Source of the DNA: Chromobacterium piscinae
Lineage (GTDB): Bacteria > Pseudomonadota > Gammaproteobacteria > Burkholderiales > Chromobacteriaceae
Assembly: GCF_021129175.1 (NCBI RefSeq)
Contig: NZ_JAJOHV010000092.1
Coordinates: 1-64,000 of the forward strand
Direction: 5' to 3'
DNA: 64,000 bases
In this document: positions 42,040 to 50,446 of the stretch, in pieces
Layout of the letters: the number at the start of each line of letters is the position of its first letter
Position numbering within the stretch: position 1 is the stretch's first letter
The notes under the pieces: generated by a model
What the model was told of the DNA's origin: nothing
The model's database searches: none
What the model saw: only the letters and a program-made list of their open reading frames with translations
Made by a program: the position numbers and the translations under genes

Positions 42040-44274
42040 ATGCCAAAAAGCAAGTTTTTCCCCTATCGTCGTCTGATTCTCGCCTTGTGCGCGGCCGGAC
42101 TGTTCATTTCGACAGCTGTGGAGGCCGCCGATGCGACGCAAGTGCCTGAGGGTGTTGGCGTTGTGCTCGGCGGCGGCGGCGCGCGCGGCTTCGCCCACCT
42201 AGGCGTTTTGAAAGAGCTGGAGCGTCTGCGGATACCTGTGGCCTGCATCTCCGGGACCAGCGCCGGGGCGCTGATCGGTGGCATTTACGCCAATGGCCTG
42301 CCGCTGGATGAGATGGAGCGCGAGTTCAATGCCGCTGACTGGGACCAGATGCTGTCCGGCAAGCCGGCGCGCACCGACATCCCATACGATCGCAAGCGCA
42401 ACGACTACCAGAATTATCTGGACGTCAGCTTCGGGCTCAAGGGGGGCGCGCTGCGGGTTCCGCGCAGCGCGATCAACTCCCAGGGCATCGAGCTCTACAT
42501 CCATAAAATGACGCGGGACCGCGACATCGACAGCTTCGACAAACTGCCCATTCCGTTCCGCGCGGTGGCGGCGGATTTGCTGACTGGAGACGCGGTGGTG
42601 TTCGACAAGGGATCGTTGTCGCGCGCCTTGCGCGCCAGCATGGCGGTTCCCGGCGTGTTCGATCTGGTGGAGGATGACAGCAAGCTGCTGGTGGATGGCG
42701 CCATCGCCCGCAATATCCCGGTGCAGGAAGTGAAGGGCCGCTGCGCCGAGCACGTGATCGTGGTGGACGTGAGCACGCCGTTGTTGAAGGCGGACGAGAT
42801 CCATACTCTGTTCGACGTGGTCGATCAAAGCTCCAACCTGGCGGTGATGCGCAACGAGCAGGAACAGATGAAGCGGCTGGATAAGCGCGACATCGTGATC
42901 CGGCCGGATCTGAACGGCTATACCGTGGCGTCTTTCGGCGACCACAAGGCCATTGTCGAACGCGGCGCCGAGGCGGCCCGCAAGATGGCGCGGCAGTTGT
43001 CCACTTATTCGGTGTCGGAGGCGGAATACCAGGCCTGGAAGAGCAAGCTTGTCCGGCCGCGCTACCCGGTGCTGGACGAAGTGAAGGTGGACGGCAAGGA
43101 CGGAGCCTTCACCAAGGTGTCGTCCCTGCAGGAGTCGCTGGCTTTCTCATCGAACACGATACCGGTGGGCGCGGCGCGCAATCGGCTGGCGGAAATCTTC
43201 ACCGGCGGCGAATACGACAAGCTGGGTTATCGCGTGGACAGCGTTTCCGGGCGCAACGTGATGATGGTGATGCCGGTAGAGCGCAGCATAGGCCAGAATA
43301 CCCTGCATTTTGGCCTCAATCTCAGCAGCGATACGCCGGGCGACAGCCGTTTCACGCTGCGCGCCGCGCATGAGTGGACATCGTTGAACGCTGCGGGAGG
43401 CTCCTGGCGCAACGACGTGGCCATTGGCGACGACAAGGCTTTCAAGACCGAACTGTACCAACCGTTGTGGCGCGGCAGCCCGATGTTCGTCGCCGCTTCG
43501 CTAGGGTATCAGCAGAGTCCGTTCAAATTGTTCAATGAAGACCACACGGTGTTTGCCACGTTCAACAACAGCATAGTCGAGACGCAGGTGAATGCGGGGG
43601 TGGCGCTGGGCAAGTATGGCGAGTGGCGGTTCGGCCTTTATCGGCAGGATAATGATTTCACCTTGTCGCAAGGCATTCCTGACGATGCTAACAATTTCCG
43701 TTTCCGCGATGTCGGTGTGCAGACTCGTCTGGTGGTGGACCAGTTCGATAACCCGCGCTGGCCGCGTTCCGGCTATTACTTCAGCGGCAAGCTGGCGGCC
43801 GGCGTGCCGGGTTTGGGCAGCGAGGTCAACCAGAAGCTTTATGATTTCACCGGGGAAGCCGCGCATACCTATGGGGATTTCACCGCGCGCTTCACTGCCA
43901 AGGCCAAAGGCTATGTCGATACCAAGTCGGACGACGAATTCATCCCGCAAACCCTGGGTGGCTTCTTGAATTTGACGGGCTATCAGAATGGCGAACTCCT
44001 AGCCAGCCAGGTAGCGCTTGCCAGGCTGATGGTGTATTGGCGAGCGGCATCGTTGCCAGCGGTGCTGGGGTCCGGCGTATATGCGGGTGTGTCGCTTGAG
44101 GCTGGCAAGCTTTGGGGCAATGATTTCCCTACTAACAAGCTTGCGCATCGCTGGATTCCGGCCGGTTCGGTTTTTCTGGGCGCGGATACCATTCTCGGGC
44201 CGTTCTTCGTCGGCATGGGCAGCGCGCAGGGGGGCAGGCTGACCGGCTACATTTATCTCGGCGTGGACTATTGA
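42040..44274 (+). CDS. patatin-like phospholipase with Omp85-type barrel (PlpD, type Vd autotransporter)
   Basis: A 744-residue exported lipolytic protein. After a signal peptide (about 1-29) comes a patatin domain with oxyanion loop GGGGARG (44-50), nucleophile S74 in GTSAG and catalytic D219 in VDGA. Then follows a POTRA-like linker (about 345-430) and a C-terminal 16-strand BamA/TamA-type barrel ending GYIYLGVDY. This is the layout of PlpD of Pseudomonas aeruginosa, in which the barrel moves the lipase to the cell surface. The start at 42040 gives a proper signal peptide; the frame is open upstream to 41935 but that extension is polar. The RBS is weak. Product: a cell-surface or released phospholipase A. 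Confidence 0.92.
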   Translation: MPKSKFFPYRRLILALCAAGLFISTAVEAADATQVPEGVGVVLGGGGARGFAHLGVLKELERLRIPVACISGTSAGALIGGIYANGLPLDEMEREFNAADWDQMLSGKPARTDIPYDRKRNDYQNYLDVSFGLKGGALRVPRSAINSQGIELYIHKMTRDRDIDSFDKLPIPFRAVAADLLTGDAVVFDKGSLSRALRASMAVPGVFDLVEDDSKLLVDGAIARNIPVQEVKGRCAEHVIVVDVSTPLLKADEIHTLFDVVDQSSNLAVMRNEQEQMKRLDKRDIVIRPDLNGYTVASFGDHKAIVERGAEAARKMARQLSTYSVSEAEYQAWKSKLVRPRYPVLDEVKVDGKDGAFTKVSSLQESLAFSSNTIPVGAARNRLAEIFTGGEYDKLGYRVDSVSGRNVMMVMPVERSIGQNTLHFGLNLSSDTPGDSRFTLRAAHEWTSLNAAGGSWRNDVAIGDDKAFKTELYQPLWRGSPMFVAASLGYQQSPFKLFNEDHTVFATFNNSIVETQVNAGVALGKYGEWRFGLYRQDNDFTLSQGIPDDANNFRFRDVGVQTRLVVDQFDNPRWPRSGYYFSGKLAAGVPGLGSEVNQKLYDFTGEAAHTYGDFTARFTAKAKGYVDTKSDDEFIPQTLGGFLNLTGYQNGELLASQVALARLMVYWRAASLPAVLGSGVYAGVSLEAGKLWGNDFPTNKLAHRWIPAGSVFLGADTILGPFFVGMGSAQGGRLTGYIYLGVDY

Positions 44275-44346
44275 TCCGTGCCATCCGCGCGGCTGATGTC
44301 GCGCGGATGGCCTGTCCTTAGGTATGGGGTCGCTCGATATCTGAGA

Positions 44347-44356
44347 CAAACGTTTG
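44347..44356 (+). promoter_or_regulatory. palindrome CAAACGTTTG before the lipase gene
   Basis: A perfect 10-bp palindrome 91 bp before the lipase start. Its half-sites are those of the PsrA-like motifs before fadL and the fadN-like gene, but the spacing is two bases shorter than in the fadL copy. It may link extracellular lipase expression to fatty-acid sensing, or may be chance. Confidence 0.35.
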
Positions 44357-44446
44357 AATTAATCCTGGATTTTGCCAATGTCATGATCTATCCCGGTAAG
44401 GGCCGCCATCCTGGTGGCCCGCAATCACGATATAACGGGAGAGATA

Positions 44447-45379
44447 ATGAAACAGCTGTTGTCACGCACTGCCTTCTTGCTTGCCTTGTTGCTGCTGCCG
44501 TTCGCTTCGGCCCACGCATCCTCTGGCTATACCCAGACCCGCTACCCCATCGTGTTGGTGCACGGCCTGTTCGGCTTCGGCCAGGTGCTGGGCGTCGATT
44601 ACTTCTACCGCGTACCGGCCGCCCTGAAGGAGGATGGCGCGCAGGTGTTCGTCGCCGAAGTATCGGCCACCGGCAGCAATGAGGCGCGCGGCGAGCAGCT
44701 GTTGCAGCAGGTGCAGCGCATCCTGGCCATCACCGGCGCGCAGAAGGTCAACCTGATCGGCCATAGCCAGGGCGCGCCCACTGCGCGCTATGTGGCGGGC
44801 GTGCGGCCGGATCTGGTGGCCTCGGTCACCACCGTCGGCGGCGTCAACAAGGGTTCGGTCGTGGCCGACATCGTTCGCGGCGTGGCGCCCCCGGGATCGG
44901 TCAGCGAAGCCGTGGCCGCAGCCGTGACGGGCGCGTTCGTCAAGGTGCTGGCCTTCTTCTCCGGCACCAGCGATCTGCCGCAGCAGCCTATCGATGCGCT
45001 GAACTCCCTGACCACGGCCGGTTCGCTGGCGTTCAGCGCCAAGTTCCCGGGCGGCGTGCCGACTTCGGCTTGCGGCGAGGGCGATTATCAGGCCAAAGGC
45101 GTGCGTTACTACTCGTGGACCGGCGCCGCCACCACCACAAATGTCCTGGACCCGCTGACCGTGCCGATGGGCGCGCTGGGGCTGGCTTTCGGCTCCACGC
45201 CGTCGGATGGCTTGGTCAGCGTATGCTCGGCCCACCTGGGCCAGGTGATCCGCGACGATTACAAGATGAACCACGTCAACGAGATCAATCAGAGCTTCGG
45301 CCTGGTCAGCCTGTTCGAGGTGAGCCCGGTTTCGCTGTATCGCCAGCAGGCCAACCGGCTGAAGAACGCGGGACTGTGA
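44447..45379 (+). CDS. lipA: secreted triacylglycerol lipase (family I.1/I.2)
   Basis: A 310-residue secreted alpha/beta-hydrolase lipase. The signal peptide ends near ASAHASSG. RYPIVLVHGLFGFGQV gives the oxyanion HG motif and S107 in GHSQG is the nucleophile. The acid is the Asp in TPSDGLV, and the His lies in NHVNEINQ. Two cysteines (SACGEG and SVCSAH) form the disulfide typical of Burkholderia and Pseudomonas true lipases. The ATG at 44447 follows GGGAGAGATA; the in-frame ATG at 44414 would bury the signal. The gene is one base before its Lif foldase gene. Export would be Sec, then type II secretion, as in relatives. Confidence 0.94.
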   Translation: MKQLLSRTAFLLALLLLPFASAHASSGYTQTRYPIVLVHGLFGFGQVLGVDYFYRVPAALKEDGAQVFVAEVSATGSNEARGEQLLQQVQRILAITGAQKVNLIGHSQGAPTARYVAGVRPDLVASVTTVGGVNKGSVVADIVRGVAPPGSVSEAVAAAVTGAFVKVLAFFSGTSDLPQQPIDALNSLTTAGSLAFSAKFPGGVPTSACGEGDYQAKGVRYYSWTGAATTTNVLDPLTVPMGALGLAFGSTPSDGLVSVCSAHLGQVIRDDYKMNHVNEINQSFGLVSLFEVSPVSLYRQQANRLKNAGL

Positions 45380-45380
45380 G

Positions 45381-46292
45381 ATGCGCCGCCTCGGCTTGAC
45401 GCTGGCGGCGGCCTGCGCCGCCTTGCTGGTTTGGTGGGTCTGGCCGGATGGCGCGCACTTGGAGGCCGCCGCCGCCCGCCAGGCTTCGCGCGGCGGCTTC
45501 GCTCCGTCGCTGATCGGCACCCGGCCTGACGGCGCCGCCGCCGAAACCGGCGGGAAGCTGGTGGTCGATCAGCAGCTGCGCCAGCTGTTCGACTACTACC
45601 TGGCCACGCTGGGCGAGCGCGATCTGGCCACCATCCGGACCGAGTTGCAGAGCCAGCTCAAACGAGCGCTGGGAGGCGGAGCGCTGCCGCAGGCGATGGG
45701 GCTGTTCGACCGCTATGTCGCCTACAAGCGCTCGCTGGCAGGCAAGGAAGCCGCGGCGGCCACCGACTTGTCGCGCAGGCTGGTGCTGGTGCAGGCGGCC
45801 AGGCGGCAGTATTTCAGCCAGCTTGAACTGAACGGCCTGTTCGGCGACGAGGACCGCTACGATGACTTCACCGTCAGGCGGTTGGCGATCGAGGCCAACC
45901 CGGCGCTGAGCGCCGCCGACAAGCAGCGGTTGGTCGCGCAGCTGGAGAACCAGTTGCCGTCCGCGCTGCGAGCCGCCCGGCAGGAGCCGGTCAAGCATCT
46001 GGCGTTGGCTGATGCCGAGGCCCGGCTGCGGCAAGGGGGTGGCGACGAGCAGCAGCTCTATCAACTGCGCTCCGGCATGGTGGGACAGGCGGCGGCGGAC
46101 CGGTTGAGCGAGCTGGATCGGGAGCAGGCCGGCTGGCAGAAGCGGCTGGACGATTTCAAGAGCGAGCGGACGGCCATTCTCGCCAACGGCGGACTGAGCG
46201 CGCAGCAGCGGCAGCAGGCGGTCGCCCAACTGCAGTCTCAGCGGTTTTCGCCGCAGGAGGCGTTGCGCCTGCCGGCGTATTTGCCCAACTGA
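45381..46292 (+). CDS. lipase-specific foldase (Lif, lipase chaperone)
   Basis: A 303-residue inner-membrane-anchored steric chaperone. One N-terminal membrane segment (LGLTLAAACAALLVWWVW) is followed by an Ala-rich variable linker and a helical periplasmic body. The family motif RxxFDY(F/C)L(S/T)A-GE is seen as R67-QLFDYYLATLGE79. The rest is helical with many Gln, Arg and Leu, as expected of the Lif headphone-like fold. Lif folds LipA in the periplasm before its export. Starts one base after the lipase stop, so the pair is made together. Conventional symbols are lipB or lif. Followed by a strong terminator. Confidence 0.93.
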   Translation: MRRLGLTLAAACAALLVWWVWPDGAHLEAAAARQASRGGFAPSLIGTRPDGAAAETGGKLVVDQQLRQLFDYYLATLGERDLATIRTELQSQLKRALGGGALPQAMGLFDRYVAYKRSLAGKEAAAATDLSRRLVLVQAARRQYFSQLELNGLFGDEDRYDDFTVRRLAIEANPALSAADKQRLVAQLENQLPSALRAARQEPVKHLALADAEARLRQGGGDEQQLYQLRSGMVGQAAADRLSELDREQAGWQKRLDDFKSERTAILANGGLSAQQRQQAVAQLQSQRFSPQEALRLPAYLPN

Positions 46293-46307
46293 CCGATGCG
46301 GCAAACG

Positions 46308-46335
46308 AAACAGGCGCCCAAGGGCGCCTGTTTTT
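46308..46335. terminator. terminator between the lipase operon and trpC
   Basis: Twelve-bp perfect stem AAACAGGCGCCC / GGGCGCCTGTTT with a two-base gap, flanked by A and T tracts. It lies between convergent genes and can act both ways. Confidence 0.92.
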
Positions 46336-46351
46336 CGTGGAGCGGCTTCGC

Positions 46352-47149
46352 TCAGGCGTGGGTGAAGAACAGACGGCGCAGCGCCTCGCCCGGCTCGGCC
46401 TCGCGCATGAAGGCCTCGCCGACCAGGAAGGTGTGCACGCCGCTGGCCTGCATCAGCCGCACGTCTTCGATAGTGGCGATGCCGCTCTCGGTGATGGCGA
46501 TGCGGCCGTCGGTGATGCGCGGCAGCAGCTTCAGCGTGGTGGCCAGGCTCACTTCGAAAGTGCGCAGGTTGCGGTTGTTGACGCCGACCAGCTCGGTTTT
46601 CAACTGCAGCGCGGCATCCAGCTCTTCTTCGTTGTGGACCTCCACCAGCACCGCCATGCCCAGCTCGTTCGCCAATGCCTCCAGCGCCTTCATCTTGGGC
46701 AGTTCGAGAGCGGCGGCGATCAGCAGGATGCAGTCGGCGCCCATCGCGCGGGCTTCGTACACCTGGTAGTCGTCGACGATGAAATCCTTGCGCAGCACGG
46801 GCAGGTGGCAGGCGGCGCGCGCCGCCTCCAGGTAGCTCGCGTCGCCCTGGAAATACTGGCGGTCGGTCAGTACCGACAGACAGGCCGCGCCGTGGGCGGC
46901 ATAGCTCTCGGCGATGGCGGCCGGCTGGAAGTCCTCGCGGATCACGCCTTTGCTGGGGCTGGCTTTCTTGATCTCGGCGATGACGGCGGCTTTGCCCAGC
47001 GCATGCTTGGCGCGCAGGGCGGCGACGAAATCGCGGCGGTCGCCGCGCGCTTCGGCGTCGGCCCGTACCAAGGACAGCGGCCGGCTGGCCAGCGCGGCGG
47101 CGATTTCCTGATGTTTGGTGGCGATGATGGTGTTGAGAATGTCGGACAT
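46352..47149 (-). CDS. trpC: indole-3-glycerol phosphate synthase
   Basis: A 265-residue TIM-barrel enzyme of tryptophan synthesis, converting carboxyphenylamino-deoxyribulose phosphate to indole-3-glycerol phosphate. Motifs include [15 protein letters not shown] (catalytic Lys), [30 protein letters not shown] (the second catalytic Lys), [26 protein letters not shown] and FLVGEAFMR (phosphate site). It is monofunctional, with no fused TrpF. No other trp gene lies beside it in the window; trpGD may be further along in other arrangements, but here it stands alone between the lipase operon and the divergent nnrS cluster. Confidence 0.96.
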   Translation of the reverse strand: MSDILNTIIATKHQEIAAALASRPLSLVRADAEARGDRRDFVAALRAKHALGKAAVIAEIKKASPSKGVIREDFQPAAIAESYAAHGAACLSVLTDRQYFQGDASYLEAARAACHLPVLRKDFIVDDYQVYEARAMGADCILLIAAALELPKMKALEALANELGMAVLVEVHNEEELDAALQLKTELVGVNNRNLRTFEVSLATTLKLLPRITDGRIAITESGIATIEDVRLMQASGVHTFLVGEAFMREAEPGEALRRLFFTHA

Positions 47150-47241
47150 GCTGGCTTCTATGTTGACAACAACGAATGGGCCATCATGCAGAACATCAGG
47201 CGGGATGGCAAGCCCGGCGGGGCGGACATCGTTTCGGATGC

Positions 47242-47283
47242 TTGATTCAAATCATTCTCGTTCTCTCCGCCGGGCCGGATACT
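47242..47283 (+). promoter_or_regulatory. FNR/Dnr box and -10 of the nnrS operon
   Basis: TTGATTCAAATCAT (47242-47255) matches the FNR/Anr/Dnr consensus TTGAT-N4-ATCAA in nine of ten defined positions. GATACT at 47278-47283 is a -10 element. The distance between the box centre (47248.5) and the -10 centre (47280.5) is 32 bp, which puts the box at about -41.5, the class II activator position. So oxygen limitation or nitric oxide should induce the operon. Confidence 0.8.
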
Positions 47284-47313
47284 GCGGGCACACCCACCCG
47301 TCGGAGTTTCGCC

Positions 47314-48498
47314 ATGGCGCGCGCTCATCCTTTCTTTTCCGCCCCGCACCGGGCGGCGTTCCTGCCCGGCATGCTGCTGGCCATCTTGCTGCTGGCGGGC
47401 TGGAGCGCCGAACTCGCGGCGCGCCTGTTCGGCCGCGGCCTGCCCTTGGCGCTGCCGGCGATGCTGGTCCACGGCTTCCTGATGCTGTTCGGTTTCTTTC
47501 CCTTGTTCATGACCGGTTTTCTGTTCACCGCCGGACCGCGCTGGCTGAATGTGCCGCCGCCCGGACGCGGGGCCTATCTGCTGACGCCGGCGTTGCTGGC
47601 CGCGGGCCTGCTGCTTTGGCTGGCCGGCGCGGCAGTCGGCGGCGTTTGGCTGCTGGCTGGCCATCTGGTGTACAGCCTGGGTTTTCTCGGCCTCGCCGGC
47701 GGCTTCGCGCGCTTGCTGCTGACAAGCCCCGCGCCGGACCGGCGCCATGCCTGGGCGGTGCTGTCGGCCTTCGGCATCGGCATTGTGGCGCTCGCCGCCG
47801 CCGCTTACTGGCTGCTGAGCGGCGACGTGCGCGGCTGGCTGTGGATGCGGGATCTGGCCTTGTGGGGCTTTCTGTTGCCGGTATTTCTGACCGTGTGCCA
47901 TCGCATGCTGCCGTTCTTCTCCTCCAGCGTGCTGGCGCCGTATCAGCCCTGGCGGCCGTGGTGGCTGTTGGCGGCGATGCTGGGCGGTTCCCTGGGGCAT
48001 GGCTTGTTGTCCATCGCAGGCTGGCCGTCCTGGGGCCTGGATCTGGCGCTGGCCGTCATGTTTGGCTACACCAGTTGGCGCTGGGGGCTGGCGGCTTCGC
48101 TGCGGGTGAAGCTGCTGGCCATGCTGCACCTGTCCTTCGCCTGGCTGGCGGCGGGTTTCGCGCTGTACGCCTGGCAAGGCGCGTTGGGCGGTCTGGCCTG
48201 GGCGCCGTTGCACGCAGTCTCAGTCGGTTTCTTCCTGACCATGATGATCGCCTTCGTGTCGCGGGTATCGCTGGGCCATTCCGGCCAGCCGCTTGAGGCC
48301 GGCAAGGCTTTATGGGGGCTGTATCTGGCCGCGCAGTGGCTGGCGCTGGCGCGGGTGGCGGCGGATTGGCTGCCGGTCGGCTGGCGCGCCGGAATGTATG
48401 GCTTGGCCGCGGCGGGTTGGCTGCTGACCCTGCTGCTGTGGGGCAGCCGCTTCCTGCCGGTTTACCTGCGTCCGCGCGCCGACGGCAAAGACGGTTGA
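47314..48498 (+). CDS. nnrS: NnrS-family membrane protein
   Basis: A 394-residue integral membrane protein with about twelve hydrophobic segments. The N-terminus FFSAPHRAAFLPGMLLAILLLAGW and the MLVHGFLMLFGFFPLFMTGFLFTAGPRWLN block are characteristic of NnrS, a heme- and copper-containing protein that protects against nitric oxide and iron-nitrosyl stress. VCHRMLPFFSSS and PLHAVSVGFFLTMMIAFVSRVSLGHSGQ provide the conserved His residues. The ATG at 47314 follows TCGGAG; the open frame upstream runs through the promoter and is rejected. First gene of a four-gene run with hemerythrin-like, DUF2249 and a second polytopic protein. Confidence 0.92.
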   Translation: MARAHPFFSAPHRAAFLPGMLLAILLLAGWSAELAARLFGRGLPLALPAMLVHGFLMLFGFFPLFMTGFLFTAGPRWLNVPPPGRGAYLLTPALLAAGLLLWLAGAAVGGVWLLAGHLVYSLGFLGLAGGFARLLLTSPAPDRRHAWAVLSAFGIGIVALAAAAYWLLSGDVRGWLWMRDLALWGFLLPVFLTVCHRMLPFFSSSVLAPYQPWRPWWLLAAMLGGSLGHGLLSIAGWPSWGLDLALAVMFGYTSWRWGLAASLRVKLLAMLHLSFAWLAAGFALYAWQGALGGLAWAPLHAVSVGFFLTMMIAFVSRVSLGHSGQPLEAGKALWGLYLAAQWLALARVAADWLPVGWRAGMYGLAAAGWLLTLLLWGSRFLPVYLRPRADGKDG

Positions 48499-48529
48499 TC
48501 GGCTTACAAATTTCAAACTGGAGACCATC

Positions 48530-48961
48530 ATGACCCCATCCGAACTGTTGACCGGCCAGCACCGGGATTGCGACGCCCGTTTCGCCGACGCCGAGCAAGC
48601 CGCGCGCGCGCAGGACTGGCCCGCTGCCGAATCCGCTTTCGCCGCGATGCGCGGCGAGATGGAAGACCATTTCCGGCTGGAGGAGGACAGGCTGTTTCCC
48701 GCCTTCGAGCAGGCCAGCGGCATGCGCGCCGGCCCGACCGCGGTGATGCGCGCCGAGCACGCGCAAATGCGGCAGCTGCTGGACGGCATGGCCCAGGCGC
48801 TGGCCGCGCGCGACGGCGACAATTTTCTGGCCGAGGCCGACACGCTGCTGATCCTGACCCAACAGCACAATATGAAGGAGGAGAACATCCTGTATCCGAT
48901 GTGCGAGCAATCCGTGCCGGATCTGGGGCGCTTGCTGGAGGAGGCGGGCCATGCCGCTTGA
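48530..48961 (+). CDS. hemerythrin-like HHE-domain protein
   Basis: A 143-residue four-helix-bundle protein. Di-iron ligand candidates fall in the expected order: H in TGQHRDCD, H and E in EDHFRLEEDRLFPAFE, H in RAEHAQM, and H and E in TQQHNMKEENILYP. Related small HHE proteins are found with denitrification and NO-stress genes (for example near dnr or nnrS) and in the YtfE repair family, although this one lacks the N-terminal ScdA-like domain. It likely binds NO or O2 or repairs nitrosylated iron centres. 31 bp after nnrS, with an RBS of CTGGAGACC. The next gene overlaps it by 11 bp. Confidence 0.88.
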   Translation: MTPSELLTGQHRDCDARFADAEQAARAQDWPAAESAFAAMRGEMEDHFRLEEDRLFPAFEQASGMRAGPTAVMRAEHAQMRQLLDGMAQALAARDGDNFLAEADTLLILTQQHNMKEENILYPMCEQSVPDLGRLLEEAGHAA

Positions 48962-49163
48962 CCTGCGAGATCTGCCGCCGCCGGAGCCGATGGACATCGT
49001 GCTGGGCGAGGCCGAGCTGTTGGCGCCGGGCCAGTCTGTGAGCTTCGTGCTGCCGCATTTCCCGACCCCCTTGCTGCCTTTGCTGGACAGGATGGCCGGC
49101 TTGGCTTACCGCTTCGAATTATCGGGCGACGGCGGCGTGCTGCTGATCATGGAGCGCAGCTGA
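48951..49163 (+). CDS. DUF2249 small protein
   Basis: A 70-residue protein beginning MPLDLRDLPPPEPMDIVL, the DUF2249 signature (LD-R-L-PPEPM), then LLAPGQSVSFVLPHFPTPLLPLLDRM and a final strand pair. This SirA/TusA-like small alpha/beta fold often accompanies hemerythrin-like and NnrS genes. Its function is unknown; proximity suggests a role in metal- or thiol-dependent handling of nitric oxide. It overlaps the hemerythrin gene by 11 bp, and its stop overlaps the next start (TGATG), so translation of the whole run is tightly coupled. Confidence 0.82.
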   Translation: MPLDLRDLPPPEPMDIVLGEAELLAPGQSVSFVLPHFPTPLLPLLDRMAGLAYRFELSGDGGVLLIMERS

Positions 49164-50446
49164 TGCAGGGATGGCCGTCCTATGACCGGGCGCCGCCGCT
49201 GAGCCTCCCCCTGCCTTTTCTGCTGGCGTCGCCGTGCTGGCTGTTCATCGCCGGCTTATGCCTGATGTTGGCGGGGCCCGGTCAGCTGGACCGCTTCGAC
49301 CCGGCGGCGCTGGCGGCCGCGCATCTGTTGGCGCTGGGCGTGCTGGGCAACGCGATGTTCGGGGCGGCGCTGCAGATCCTGGCGGTGGTGGCCGGAGTCT
49401 CGTTTTCCCGCCCCCGTTTGCTGCTGCATGCGCTGTTCTGGCCATTGCAGCTTGGCTGCGGCCTGCTGGCTGCGGCTTTTCTGAATGGCTTCCTGCCGGC
49501 GCTGTTGCTGCCGGCCGCCGCGCTGCTTGGCTGGGCCTTGCTGGTTTTCGCCGGCTTTGGCCTGCATGGCATCGCCAAGAGTCCGGCGCGCGACGCGACC
49601 ACCCGCGGCATGGCGTCGGCGCTGGCCGCGCTGTTGGCCGCAGCCGGTTTGGGCATCGCTCTGGCGGGCACCCTGGGCGCGGCCTGGCCGCTGCCTTGGA
49701 AAACCTTGCTGGATTGGCATGCGCTGTGGGCGCTGGGCGGATGGCTGCTGGGCCTGATCATGGCGGTGGCGGCCACGGTGGTGCCGATGTTCCAGATCAC
49801 GCCGGCGTATCCGGCGCGTTGGATGCGGCATGCCGCGATGATTTGGCCTGCGTCGTTGCTGGCGTCCGGTTTGGGATGGCAACTGACGGCGAGTTGGCTG
49901 GCCTGGCTGCCGGCATGGATGGCGGCGCTGGCTTTTGCTGCCATGACCTGGCGCTTGCAGCGGCGAAGCCGGCGTCCCGGAGACTGCGGGCGGCGCTTCT
50001 GGCAAATGGCGATGGCGGCATTGGCGCTTGGGTTGCTGGCGGCCTGGCTTGTCGCCGCGGATATGCTGGCCGCCGGCTGGGCGGCGTTGAGCGGCTGGCT
50101 GCTGCTGTTCGGACTGGGCGCAGGCGCGGTGCTGGGCATGTTCTACAAGATATTGCCCTTCCTGTTGTGGCTGGATCTGCAGCGCAAGGCGCAGCACGGC
50201 GCGCGGCCGCCGGCCACGCTGGCGCTGTTGCCGGAATCGGCGCAGCGGCGATGCCTGTTTGTGTTTTCAGCCTGCCTGGCGATGGGTTGCGCGCTGGCCT
50301 TGGGGAGGCTGCCGGGAACGGCGGCAGGCGTTGGAACATGCGCGCTGGCGGCGTTAGTGGCTTGGGACGCGGGCAGGGCGGTATGGCGCTACCGCGCCTG
50401 CGCGCGAAACTGGAGAGAGACTCAGGCCGCCGGCGTCATGCCGTAG
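49163..50446 (+). CDS. polytopic membrane protein of the NO-response cluster
   Basis: A 427-residue protein with about twelve hydrophobic segments and few charged loops. Notable spots are AAHLLALGVLGNAMFGAALQILAVVAGVSF, DWHALWALGGWLLGLIMAVAATVVPMFQ and VLGMFYKILPFLLWLDL. In-membrane His (AAHLL, DWHAL) and the MFYKILPFLLW segment resemble heme-copper-oxidase-like and NnrS-related proteins, which makes heme or copper binding plausible. Similar proteins occur next to nnrS or dnr in denitrifiers and are usually annotated as hypothetical. Its start shares the TGATG junction with the DUF2249 gene. The 3' end overlaps the convergent dnr-like gene by 25 bp. Confidence 0.75.
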   Translation: MQGWPSYDRAPPLSLPLPFLLASPCWLFIAGLCLMLAGPGQLDRFDPAALAAAHLLALGVLGNAMFGAALQILAVVAGVSFSRPRLLLHALFWPLQLGCGLLAAAFLNGFLPALLLPAAALLGWALLVFAGFGLHGIAKSPARDATTRGMASALAALLAAAGLGIALAGTLGAAWPLPWKTLLDWHALWALGGWLLGLIMAVAATVVPMFQITPAYPARWMRHAAMIWPASLLASGLGWQLTASWLAWLPAWMAALAFAAMTWRLQRRSRRPGDCGRRFWQMAMAALALGLLAAWLVAADMLAAGWAALSGWLLLFGLGAGAVLGMFYKILPFLLWLDLQRKAQHGARPPATLALLPESAQRRCLFVFSACLAMGCALALGRLPGTAAGVGTCALAALVAWDAGRAVWRYRACARNWRETQAAGVMP

